Source: Selaginella moellendorffii
Lineage: Eukaryota > Streptophyta > Lycopodiopsida > Selaginellales > Selaginellaceae
Direction of reading: 5' to 3'
Length of the DNA: 64,000 nt
NCBI RefSeq assembly: GCF_000143415.4
Contig: NW_003314269.1
Location: 2,382,118 to 2,446,117 of the forward strand
Shown here: positions 22,339-32,140 of the stretch, in pieces
Numbering within the stretch: the first letter of the stretch is position 1
Layout of the letters: each line of letters opens with the position of its first letter
Made by a program: the position numbers and the translations under genes
Notes under the pieces: model-generated
Databases searched by the model: none
What the model was told of the DNA's origin: nothing
Seen by the model: the letters and a program-made list of their open reading frames with translations, nothing else

Positions 22339-23486
22339 TGTAAGGAACCAACTCGCCGAGGTGTCGTAGGCTAAGGGAACCCCGAAAGCATGACCAAAAT
22401 GACAAAGAGTTCATCGGATGGGACCAAGTCAAAGATCGAGTCCAAGACCGACTCTAGGACCGAGTTCGAGATAGAGTCCGGAATCGAGCCCAAGACCGAC
22501 TCGGGGACCGAGTTCGAGTCCGAGTTCGAGACCGAGTTCGAGACGGAGTCCGAGATCCGAAATCGGGTCCGAGACCGAGTCCGAAGTCGAGTCCGAGGTC
22601 GGGCCCGAGATCGGGTCCGAGATCGAGTCCGCGATCGAGTCTGAGACCGAATCCGAAGTCGGATCCGAAATCGGATCCGAGATCGAGCCAGAGACTAAGT
22701 CCAAATACTAATACGGGTCAAGGGGTGAAAGCCCAAAGCGTGCATCCCCCAGGGGGGGGGGGCTGCAGGGGGTTCCAAAAGTATAGTAGGGATAGTGAGG
22801 TCCAGGAACCAGTTTTGAAGGGACTCTCCAGTTGGGCTTCCAAACCGACTTGAGGTTGGGACTGGGACTAAGGGGCCTTGGGTGGGAGTGAGCATGGACT
22901 TGGCTGGTGCCGGAGGGGCCATCCAAGGAAGTGCTCAAGAGCAGCTCCCACTCCCGAAAGGGAAACCGATTGCGGTGCTCCCGGCTCATGTGGAGTGGTG
23001 CCCCACTTGAGTACCATGCGGCTCATTGGTCCTCGCCCTTCCTAGGGGCTTGGGCCTTCCTTCGGGATGGAAATGGGGGGCGAGAGGTACCCATACCGGG
23101 CCGTTAGGCCACGGTGTTTCGCCCCGGCGTCCCGAAGCAAGTGTTGCACTCAAGACTTGGGATTTAGAGGGTCCCATGATCAAGTCTTGTGGTACCAAGG
23201 GATGTTAGGAACCTGGAAGCTTGGTGTGCTTGGCTGCTTGTGCTTGTGGGGAGTGTAGCCGAACCTTAAGTCCAGTCTAACCCGGGGAGGGGGATTGGGA
23301 GTGATTTGGGAATCCGTGGAAGGATGGCTAACACTCCGTTGCTCGTCCAGTGAGTAGCTGAAACCAAGTAGGAGCTGGTACCATAGGCGAGAACCTTGGC
23401 AAGGGAACCTAGCAAAAGCCAAGGCAGTGTTGGACGGATAGACGAGGTAAGCTGGCAAATTGGAAAGGAAAAAATTGTGGCTTACA
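22339..23486 (+). repeat. Chromovirus 5' LTR (1148 bp)
   Basis: Starts TGTAAGGAACC and ends GTGGCTTACA. Partner at 28723-29871. Contains a hexamer-based minisatellite (about 22425-22705) and a poly-G run (about 22751-22760). Confidence 0.92.
22425..22705 (+). repeat. LTR-borne GAGTCC/GAnCGA hexamer minisatellite
   Basis: About 280 bp of degenerate repeats built from GAGTCCGAGATCGA-like words, in both LTR copies (partner at about 28809-29090). On the plus strand it keeps one frame open, giving an acidic then Arg-rich peptide (repeats of ESKTDS, FETEFETES, RVRDRVRS). Nothing shows that this peptide is made. Confidence 0.85.
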
Positions 23487-23489
23487 ATT

Positions 23490-23502
23490 TGGTATCGGAG
23501 CC
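23490..23502 (+). other. Chromovirus primer-binding site
   Basis: TGGTATCGGAGCC, three bases inside the 5' LTR end. It resembles the complement of the 3' end of initiator methionine tRNA (usual TGGTATCAGAGC), with one difference in the first 12 bases. Confidence 0.8.
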
Positions 23503-26500
23503 TTTTCCTCAGTTCTAGCGAAGGATAGAGGCGGATTGCTGGGAGATGGCAAGGGCAGGGCGTAAGCGAACCCAGGCGGAGACGGAACCTCTGCCAGAGC
23601 TGGAGCCTCCGGTCAAACAAGAGGCTATGGATGAGGAATCCTTGCATGAGGAGGACTCCAGTGAGGAAACCTCCAAACAGGAGTCCGGTGGCGAGGTTCG
23701 GTCGTCCAAGGCTCGATTGGACGTGCTAGAAGGACAGTTGGCACAGACCAATGCCCTGCTGGAAACTCTCGTACGCAAGCTAAAGCGTGACGAGAGGCGG
23801 AAGAAAAAGAAAAAGACTGCGGATGCTGGCAGCGCAGAAGGTGCGGATCTTTCGGCCGGGACTGAGGCAAAACCAGACAAGGTCGAACAGACTGAAGTGG
23901 AATCAGTCCCTCAGGCAGTTCCCAAGTACAAACCAAAGCCCCCACCGGTCTTCAAGGGAGTGAATGACTATAAGGTGGTGGAGGATTGGTTTTACGATAT
24001 GGAGGACTACTTCCGAGCGTTGCGGTTACCAAGCTCGGAGAAGGTCCCATGTGCAAAACCATACTTGGCAGATAATGCCAAGTCTTGGTGGAGAACAACG
24101 GAGGCCAACGAAGGACCGGTGGTCACTTGGGACATGATGAAGGCGAGGATCCGCGCAACATATGTTCCTCCGAATGCCACTCTGCATCTGAGGGATGAAC
24201 TGAGTAGGCTGAAACAGACAGGAACCATCCAGGAATATGTGAATGGGTTCATGGCAAAGAGGATACTTGTCACGGACATGGGGGATATGGATGCGTTCCA
24301 TGCCTTCATATCAGGTTTGCAAACCTGGGCTCGCGGCGAGGTGATGAGGTGGAACCCGACCAACTACAAGGAAGCGTTGGATGCGGCCATCAAGGTGCAT
24401 TTCAACGATAACCTGCGAAAGGGGAACACGACGGGGTCGGGATCCACATTTAGCAAAGGGGCCAAACCAAGGGGAACGTATAGCAAGGGGAAATTCAAAA
24501 GGAGTTTCTCTAAGAATGAGTCCTCGGGGTTCCGGAAAGGCAAATCCGGTGGCCAGCGAGCGAGTACGTGGGGGAGTCAAGCGAAAAAGGACAAACCCAC
24601 GGATAAGAAGGTCAAGTCGTATAGCAGCGTGGGAAACAACGTATGCTACAACTGCGGCGAAGCGGGACACTTCTCGAGGGAATGTCCCTACCCGAAGAAG
24701 GCCAGAGCCAATATGGCCATCAAGTCGGGTGAAGTCCAAACTGAGGTATGTGATCCAGTCCCTAACTCAAAGTTACTCATTACACGAGCAACTTTGGTAG
24801 AGAGTCGTTCGCGACATCTACTAGCCCTCCGAGGGAAGCTCGGAGGTAGCTTTGTTAAGATCCTTATTGACACGGGTGCTTCGGATAATTTTGTGGCTGC
24901 AGACATAGTCCGGCAAGCCGGACTAACGGTGCAGCGGCTAGGCGAACCAAGGACTATAGAGTTTGTTCAGGGTAGCCAAAGCACCGATGAGGTACTTCGA
25001 CAAGCGAGAGTCGAAGTGGGGACATGGAAAGTGGACATGGATTTCACCGTCTTGGATATGGCGGGATTTGACGTGATCTTCAGAATGGATTGGTTTAATC
25101 GGTTCGTGGTAGCCCTGCATGGACAAGGTAGGAACCTTGTGGTATTGGCGAATGCCCAAGGAAGAAGATCTAGGGTGGAGGCCCAGGATCTAAAGGTAGG
25201 GCAAAGCAAGGCCAAAGAGTCATGCTTGAACCTAGTGTCCACGAGAGGACAACTCACTAAAGGAACTAAGGCAGCCTTTTTGTGCTTACTCTCGGTGAAG
25301 AGTGACAAAAAGACAAGAACGGAAGAAGTGCCTTTAGTGATCCAGCGAGTGTTGGACCAATTCCAGGATACCATGCTGGAGGAGCTACCGGCGGGGTTGC
25401 CCCCCGCACGACCGATAGAACATAAGATTGAGCTTGTCGAGGGCGCTGAGGCGGTGGTTCGTCCCCCCTATCGTTTGAACGAAAAAGAACTCAAGGAGCT
25501 CAAGTGCCAACTAGAGGAGTTGGTGGGCAAAGGGTATGTTAGGTTGAGCAAGTCGCCGTATGGGGCGCCGGTATTATTTGTGAAAAAGAAAGATGGATCT
25601 ATGCGCATGTGCATAGATTACCGGTTGCTCAACAAGTATACCAAGAAGAACAAGTACCCGTTGCCAAGGATTGAGGACCTGTTCGATAGGTTGGGAAAGG
25701 CAAAATACTTCTCGAGGATTGACCTAAGGTCAGGATACTACCAGATCAGGGTAGCCGAGGAAGATGTCGAGAAGACAACCTGTCGAACGAGGTATGGGAG
25801 CTTTGAGTTTTTGGTGATGCCCTTTGGGCTGTGCAATGCACCGGCAACGTTTTCGGCGTTGATGAACCACATCTTTGTACCCTATCTGGATCACTTTGTG
25901 GTCGTCTATATTGACGACATCCTGATCTATAGCGAAACGCTAGAGGAGCATGCCGAACACTTGGCGAAGGTGTTTGAGAAACTAAGGGAACATAAACTGT
26001 ATGCTAAAGAGAGCAAATGTGACTTTGCTTAGCAAGAGGTAAAGTTTCTCGGGCATGTGGTGGGCCAGGACGGGCTCAAGGTGGACCCGGAGAAGGTCCA
26101 AGCGATCCAGGAATGGGAGCGACCATCGAATGTACATGAGTTGAGGGCGTTCTTGGGGCTATGCAACTACTATCGAAAGTTTATCAGACACTATTCGAGA
26201 GTAGCCCTGCCCTTAACGGATCAAACGGGAAAAGGGAAGATGGTATGGACAGCGGAATGCGAGGCGGCATTCATCCACCTCAAAGGGAAGTTGAGGAAGG
26301 CTCCGGTGTTGGCATTACCGGACTTTGGTAAGGACTTTGAGGTAGACACGGATGCTTCGGACTTTGCGTTAGGCGCAGTTTTGAAGCAAGACAACCATCC
26401 AGTAGCGTTCTTCTCAAAGAAGCTGGACAAGGCTCAACGGAAGTGGCCTGCCCACGAGAAGGAATTGTTTGCGGTGGTCAAGGCGCTCAAGGAGTGGCGA

Positions 26501-27419
26501 CACTACCTTGGGAGACACTTCAAGGTTTACACGGACAATGTGGCAACGAAACACTTCTTGTCACAACCCGACCTGAGAGGGAAACAAGGTCGGTGGGCCA
26601 ATGCCTTGGCCGAGTTTGATTGCGAGATTCTGTACAAGCCTGGGAAGAGCAACATCGTGGCAGATGCGCTAAGTCGAAAAGCGAGCTTGAGGTTGGCGAT
26701 CTCCAGCGCAACAGCAACCTTCTGGGACGATGTGCGGACAGCATATGAGAATGATGGTCTAGCACAAGAAGTGTTGTTGAGGAATCTGGAGGCACAGGAA
26801 GCTCACCAGAGAGGTGAGCTGCCAACGGAAGAGAAAACGGGCTATGCGGAACGCAATGGACTCATTTATTACAAGCAAACAAGGGTGTATGTTCCAGAAG
26901 GTGGATTAAGGAAGGTAGCCTTAGAAGAGTGTCATGACGGACCTCTTGCGGGACACGGCGGAGTGCCCAAGACGATGGGCTTACTCAAGAGGAAGTACCA
27001 TTGGCCAGATATGGCTAAGGACGTCCAAGACTATGTAAAGACATGTCCAACATGTCAGCAGGTCAAAGCCGTGACTAAGGCTAGTGGGGGCTTGTTGCAA
27101 AGCATCCCAATTCCAGATCGTCCGTGGAAATGTCTCACGATGGACTTCATCACGGGACTACCCCCAAGCGAGGGGTTCGATGCGATATTCGTGGTGGTGG
27201 ACCAATTTTCGAAGATGGCACATTTCATACCCACCACAACGGAGGTGGATGCGGAAGGTGTGGCGAAACTGTTCTTCGAACAAGTGGTTCGAGTGCGGGG
27301 AAGGCCAGAGGAGATTATCTCAGATCGAGATAAGATCTTCACTAGTAGGTTCTGGAGGACCCTCCTGGAACAGTATCGCACCAAGTTGAAATTCAGCACA
27401 GCCTATCACCCACAGACAG

Positions 27420-27466
27420 GTATGGGGTATTAAGTCAAGTTTGGTGGTCCTAACACTTCTTGACAG
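27420..27466 (+). other. Putative 47-nt spliceosomal intron in integrase
   Basis: GTATGG donor, CCTAAC branch-like word about 17 nt before the end, TTGACAG acceptor. Removal joins CAC CCA CAG ACA G to AC GGA CAA, restoring the invariant HPQTDGQTE of gypsy integrases. It contains an in-frame TAA. Confidence 0.7.
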
Positions 27467-27884
27467 ACGGACAAACGGAAAGGGTGAATAGGCAGCTGGA
27501 GGATTATTTGCGATGCTATGTCTCGGGAGACCAGACCGATTGGGTAAGTCATTTGGGACTTGCGGAAATGTATTATAACAACTCACCACATTCGAGTATC
27601 GGGGTGAGTCCATGGGAAGTCATCAATGGGCGAGCTATTGAAGGTCCTGTGGAACTCGGCGTGGCCGAGTATCATGGAGAGTTACCCGCAGTGGAGGCAT
27701 TCACGGCGGAAAGACTCAACATTTGGAATCTAGTGAGGGATTCCTTGGAACGGGCTCAACAAAGGCAAACCAAGTACGCGAACCTAAAGCGCCGGGACGT
27801 AGAGTTCCAAGCTGGGGAGAAGGTGTGGCTGAACACCAAGAACCTTAGGCTACCAAGTGGGATCAGCCGAAAGTTGACCCAAAG

Positions 27885-27936
27885 GTAAAAATGCATGTAT
27901 TCCTGTAAATGAATTGATCTTGAGTTCCTTAAGCAG
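27885..27936 (+). other. Putative 52-nt spliceosomal intron downstream of the integrase core
   Basis: GTAAAAAT donor and TTAAGCAG acceptor. Removal joins KLTQ-R to FAGPYEIEARI, a junction continuous in related integrases. It contains an in-frame TAA directly after the donor G. Confidence 0.65.
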
Positions 27937-28318
27937 GTTCGCGGGGCCTTACGAGATTGAGGCACGAATCGGTAAAGTGGCTTACCGACTCCGACTTCCT
28001 CGAGAGATGGGGAAGATGCACCCAGTGTTCCATGTGAACTTACTCAAGCCGTACTTTGAGGATCCGCTTCGCAAAGACCAAGTAAGACCTTTACCTGAGG
28101 TTATCCAAGGGGAAGAGGAATACGAAGTCGAGGCCATCCTCAATGCGCGCAAGAGCAAGCGACAAGGACGCGAGGTGAGAGAGTTCCATGTGAAGTGAAA
28201 AGGATTTCCACACTGCGAAGCAACATGGGAACCGGAGGAGAACCTAGCGAACGCGTGAGATCTAGTGGAGGAATTTCTGCAAGGCAGAACTCTATGTACT
28301 TATGCAAAGTTCAATTAA

Positions 28319-28722
28319 AAATATCAATTTGCAAAGTTGAGCAAGTGGCATATGTTGGGACCCGAAGGCGCGCCAAAGGTGAGCTAATTAGCATGGGTTA
28401 GCTAGGTCGACCAGGCGTAGGGAGCTACGCCCGACTCCCTGCGGGGATGTCGAAACCGTAGACGTATTCTACAGAGGTTGGGTTCGAGTCCCAACCCCCT
28501 AGTAAAGCAAGGCTGGGTTCAAGTCCCGACCCCATACTAGGGCGTGGTGAGGGGAGGAGTATAGGGACACCTATATTCCGTTGTCATGAGCTCTTGGCCG
28601 GGGAGGCTAACTTAGGCACACCGCTAAGTGGGGGGATGCCCCCGGAGACATGGTCAACAAGTCGTAGGATAAAAAAGAGACGTTCGATGTGGGCATCGAA
28701 CTTCTTCTATGGGTGGTGGAGT
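28319..28722 (+). other. Chromovirus 3' noncoding region with tRNA-Leu-like relic
   Basis: No open frame of note. At 28443-28502, GGGGATGTCGAAACCGTAGACG resembles the 5' half of a plastid/bacterial-type tRNA-Leu, followed by a T-arm-like hairpin GGTTGGG-TTCGAGT-CCCAACC. A second T-arm-like hairpin follows at about 28511-28532. A purine-rich tract (GGGTGGTGGAG) precedes the 3' LTR. Confidence 0.5.
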
Positions 28723-29871
28723 TGTAAGGAACCAACTCGCCGAGGTGTCGTAGGCTAAGGGAACCCCGAAAGCATGACCAAAATGACAAAGAGTTCATCG
28801 GATGGGACCAAGTCAAAGATCGAGTCCAAGACCGACTCTAGGACCGAGTTCGAGATAGAGTCCGGAATCGAGCCCAAGACCGACTCGGGGACCGAGTTTG
28901 AGTCCGAGTTCGAGACCGAGTTCGAGACGGAGTCCGAGATCCGAAATCGGGTCCGAGACCGAGTCCGAAGTCGAGTCCGAGGTCGGGCCCGAGATCGGGT
29001 CCGAGATCGAGTCCGCGATCGAGTCCGAGACCGAATCCGAAGTCGGATCCGAAATCGGATCCAAGATCGAGCCAGAGACTAAGTCCAAATACTAATACGG
29101 GTCAAGGGGTGAAAGCCCAAAGCGTGCGTCCCCCAGGGGGGGGGGGGCTGCAGGGGGTTCCAAAAGTATAGTAGGGATAGTGAGGTCCAGGAACCAGTTT
29201 TGAAGGGACTCTCCAGTTGGGCTTCCAAACCGACTTGAGGTTGGGACTGGGACTAAGGGGCCTTGGGTGGGAGTGAGCATGGACTTGGCTGGTGCCGGAG
29301 GGGCCATCCAAGGAAGTGCTCAAGAGCAGCTCCCACTCCCGAAAGGGAAACCGATTGCGGTGCTCCCGGCTCATGTGGAGTGGTGCCCCACTTGAGTACC
29401 ATGCGGCTCATTGGTCCTCGCCCTTCCTAGGGGCTTGGGCCTTCCTTCGGGATGGAAATGGGGGGCGAGAGGTACCCATACCGGGCCGTTAGGCCACGGT
29501 GTTTCGCCCCGGCGTCCCGAAGCAAGTGTTGCACTCAAGACTTGGGATTTAGAGGGTCCCATGATCAAGTCTTGTGGTACCAAGGGATGTTAGGAACCTG
29601 GAAGCTTAGTGTGCTTGGCTGCTTGTGCTTGCGGGGAGTGTAGCCGAACCTTAAGTCCAGTCTAACCCGGGGAGGGGGATTGGGAGTGATTTGGGAATCC
29701 GTGGAAGGATGGCTAACACTCCGTTGCTCGTGCAGTGAGTAGCTGAAACCAAGTAGGAGCTGGTACCATAGGCGAGAACCTTGGCAAGGGAACCTAGCAA
29801 AAGCCAAGGCAGTGTTGGACGGATAGACGAGGTAAGCTGGCAAATTGGAAAGGAAAAAATTGTGGCTTACA
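28723..29871 (+). repeat. Chromovirus 3' LTR (1149 bp)
   Basis: Near-identical partner of 22339-23486; followed by the target duplication TGCAC. Confidence 0.92.
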
Positions 29872-31679
29872 TGCACATGCATGTGTACGGCCATTGCCAT
29901 AAAGAATGAAAACTAGATCCGCCGCACGACGCAAGTGTAGACGACAACGTGTGGCAACAGGTCGAGCAATAGAAGATAAACTCGAACCTATATCAACCAA
30001 CACGGAGAGAAGAATAGGAGACCTCTTGTTATAAAAACGAGCTTGGAAAGTAAACACTGGATGAACCGGTGCCGAGTGAACCCCTTGATAATACTCCCGA
30101 AAGAAAGATGAAGGGGTCACTAACTTATTCGCGCAAGGTCCCTCCATTACTCGTGTGACTCCTTGTTTCCCGAATGCACCTTGGTATCCAAACCTTCCAC
30201 CGCAGCAGCACTAACGGGACGTTGCTGATGCCAAGGTCTCCACCCAGGAAATGGAGGTCGCCAATCCGGAAAGCATTGACAATGCCGATAAGTATGACCA
30301 ACTTCATCACATGCCCAGCAACGAACATCACGGCCACGACCACGTCCTCGCCCTTGTCCTTGGACTCGAGTAGCAGCAACATCAACCTCCATGGGAACAG
30401 GACCATCACTCATAGGAAGTGGAGCTGAAGGACGTGTAGCAAGAAGTGGAAGAGGCGACGTCTCATAACATTGTGCCAAGCGAAGAGCATCGTCAAGAGT
30501 GGCAGGAGCAAGTGCATGCACAAAGCCAACAAGATCTTGACGAAGTGCTGGCCACAACATTCCTAGCTTGATCTGCTCTGACATATTTGGCTCCGCACGA
30601 AGCAAAAGACTTCGGAAACGAATGCCAAATTGCATCACAGACTCAGATGGCCCTTGGCGAAGACGATGCAATTGTTGGAAGGCATCATCACAATCGTCAG
30701 CGTGTCCGAAGGCGCATTTGAAGACGTCTGGAAGAACACTCCAATCGCCACGAGTGGCTGCGTGTAAACTCTTAAGTTTGGACTTCCCGGGAGGTCACCC
30801 AGCCCAGTACTATTCAAACCCAAGGACGCTTAACTCCAACTATCCCAAGACCCTTAACCGATTGGAAAAGGGGGTGCACTCTTGTTCATGGGCCCTTTCC
30901 CTCTATATTTGAACCCCAACGGATCGTCTCTCGAGTCGTTCCCTTTGGTTGCTTACAATCCACCACGCTTCCCTGCAAGTTCACGCCCTCGTGAACGGAA
31001 GCTGAGAGCCGCAGCTCTCCCGAGAGCCTCGCTCTCTTGACACCCTACCCCTCGGGTCGAGCCCAGCGGGAGCAAACTGGACCAGCCAGATGTCAATCAA
31101 CATGTGGTGTGATTCCCTTAGCCAACCAACAGAGTCGGACCCGAGACCCCTCTGATACCAAATGTAAACTCTTGAGTTTGGACTTCCCGGGAGGTCACCC
31201 AGCCCAGTACTATTCAAACCCAAGGACGCTTAACTCTAACTATCCCAAGACCCTTAACCGATTGGAAAAGGGGGTGCACTCTTGTTCATGGGCCCTTTCC
31301 CTCTATATTTGAACCCCAACGGATCGTCTCTCGAGTCGTTCCCTTTGATTGCTTACACTGCGCTCAATCCATTGTACCACTGCAATGCCGTCCCTTGGAG
31401 ACATGTGGGGAACTCACACAAACGTCGAGCATCATCCCAAGAATGATATGTGGTAATCACCGTGAAGTGATCGAACCAATGGTACACATCATCCCTAGGA
31501 TTCCCACGAAAGAACTCCGGCCGAACGCGAGGATTGGCACCAAGAGCAGGAGGAGTTGTACCATATGCCGTGAACGCCACCATCAACTGAGTTTGGTTGT
31601 TCAATTGCAAGCGCATAGCATCAAGCAATTGAACCAACTGTTACTCTAGAGTCAAAGGAGGAGATTGCGGATCGGCCAT
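29872..31679 (-). pseudogene. Outer gypsy gag and protease start, interrupted by a TRIM
   Basis: The likely start is ATG at 31679 (MADPQSPPLTLE), followed directly by an in-frame stop. Gag N-terminal part 31637-31363 reads RPEFFRGNPRDDVYHWFDHF and LQGTALQWYNGLS. After the TRIM it resumes at about 30757-30124 (QGPSESVMQFGIRFRSLLLR), with a CCHC knuckle CWACDEVGHTYRHC (about 30300). The protease site near 29985 reads VDIGSSLSSIA, so the catalytic DTG is changed to DIG. The protease is then cut by the chromovirus insertion at 29871. Confidence 0.82.
30763..31357 (-). mobile_element. TRIM (miniature LTR retrotransposon), 595 bp
   Basis: Two 195-bp LTRs (30763-30957 and 31163-31357), each TGTAAAC...GCTTACA on the plus strand, surround only 205 bp with no coding capacity. 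The target duplication CTGCG is exact (30758-30762 and 31358-31362). A primer-binding site TGGTATCAGAG (minus strand, 31160-31150) sits next to the 5' LTR, matching initiator methionine tRNA, and a purine-rich tract lies before the 3' LTR. The LTRs differ at about three positions. Such non-autonomous elements depend on proteins from other LTR elements. It lies inside gag of the outer gypsy element, in the same orientation. Confidence 0.93.
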
Positions 31680-31912
31680 GAAGATGAATGAAAAAGAAAG
31701 AGCAAAGGAAGAGAAATGACAAAAAGCTGGAAAGAAATGGTAAATCTAGACAATGCAAAAAGCTATATCTAAACCAAAATCCTGAAAGGAAAGAACAAAA
31801 GAAAGGAAATGGAAAAAGCTAGATCTAAACAATGCAAAAGCTAGATCTAAACCGAAATCCCAAATCCAAGCACTCCCCAAGGACAATCAAAAGTGCCCCT
31901 CACCTTTACCAA

Positions 31913-32083
31913 TGTGAGTGCATGGAATATGGAAAGGGAATACAGAAATGTGCATATCAATTAGCCCAAAAACCTTAGCTTATATACAGAAGCGAGTGGT
32001 CCGGATTGAAACCAATCCGACGGCTACCAAAATCCCACTACGCTAATATTAGTATACAGCATTGTAGCCATACACTTGGCCCT

Positions 32084-32087
<4 letters not shown>
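31913..32087 (-). repeat. Outer gypsy 5' LTR (175 bp)
   Basis: Direct repeat partner of 18947-19121. The internal sequence next to it (minus strand TTGGTAAAGGTGAGGGG) should hold the primer-binding site; I cannot assign the tRNA. Confidence 0.88.

Positions 32088-32138
<51 letters not shown>
32083..32138. repeat. (CA)n(TA)n compound microsatellite
   Basis: About ten CA and then about 19 TA units directly after the outer gypsy 5' LTR. The left flank of the element is also TA repeat, suggesting the gypsy element inserted into a TA tract. Confidence 0.9.

Positions 32139-32140
<2 letters not shown>

Larger units (their letters stand above)
23546..28318 (+). pseudogene. Chromovirus gag-pol with two short introns and three nonsense codons
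   Basis: ATG at 23546 in [15 protein letters not shown]. Gag core covers about residues 130-260, with a CCHC knuckle [14 protein letters not shown] (from residue 367). Protease active site DTGAS is at residue 442. RT follows, with YIDDI at 788-792. An amber codon at 26030-26032 interrupts the end of RT. RNase H (VDTDASDFALGAVL, DALSRKA), integrase zinc region (HDGPLAGHGG, then CPTCQQ) and core (MDFITGLP, SDRDKIF) follow. Intron-like gaps at 27420-27466 and 27885-27936 separate HPQT from DGQTERVNR and KLTQR from FAGPYEI. The chromodomain (EYEVEAIL, then KGFPHCEATWEPEENL) is cut by TGA at 28196 and again at 28256. Frame is otherwise intact, showing a young but disabled or partly disabled copy. 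Confidence 0.9.
22339..29871 (+). mobile_element. Nested chromovirus (Ty3/gypsy with chromodomain), full length 7.5 kb
   Basis: LTRs at 22339-23486 and 28723-29871, flanked by the 5-bp target duplication TGCAC (22334-22338 and 29872-29876). It is inserted in opposite orientation into the protease region of the outer gypsy element. A primer-binding site lies just inside the 5' LTR, and one gag-pol reading region (23546-28318) runs gag, protease, RT, RNase H, integrase, chromodomain. The LTRs differ by about seven substitutions in 1148 bp plus a poly-G length change, so insertion is recent. The coding region nevertheless has three nonsense codons and two intron-like interruptions. Confidence 0.93.
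18947..32087 (-). mobile_element. Outer Ty3/gypsy LTR retrotransposon, split by two younger elements
   Basis: Bounded by 175-bp direct repeats (18947-19121 and 31913-32087), each TGTGAG...CTCACA. It reads on the minus strand: gag (31679-30124, interrupted by a TRIM), protease (29990 region, interrupted by a chromovirus at 22339-29871), reverse transcriptase, RNase H and integrase (22338-19154). Order PR-RT-RH-INT defines Ty3/gypsy. A purine-rich tract (minus strand GAGAGGAAGGGATGA) precedes the 3' LTR at 19121. Both flanks are TA-rich microsatellite, so a clean 5-bp target duplication cannot be read. The LTRs differ at about 10 of 175 positions by eye, making it the oldest LTR insertion here apart from the Copia relic it sits in. 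Confidence 0.85.

Noticed and set aside
22429-23198. Several minus-strand frames repeated in both LTRs (also 28813-29583)
   Set aside because: They follow LTR sequence and its minisatellite; duplicated because the LTR is duplicated, not because a gene is.
32083-32095. Target duplication for the outer gypsy element
   Set aside because: Left flank is TA repeat, right flank starts with CA repeat; microsatellite slippage prevents a confident 5-bp match, so none was claimed.
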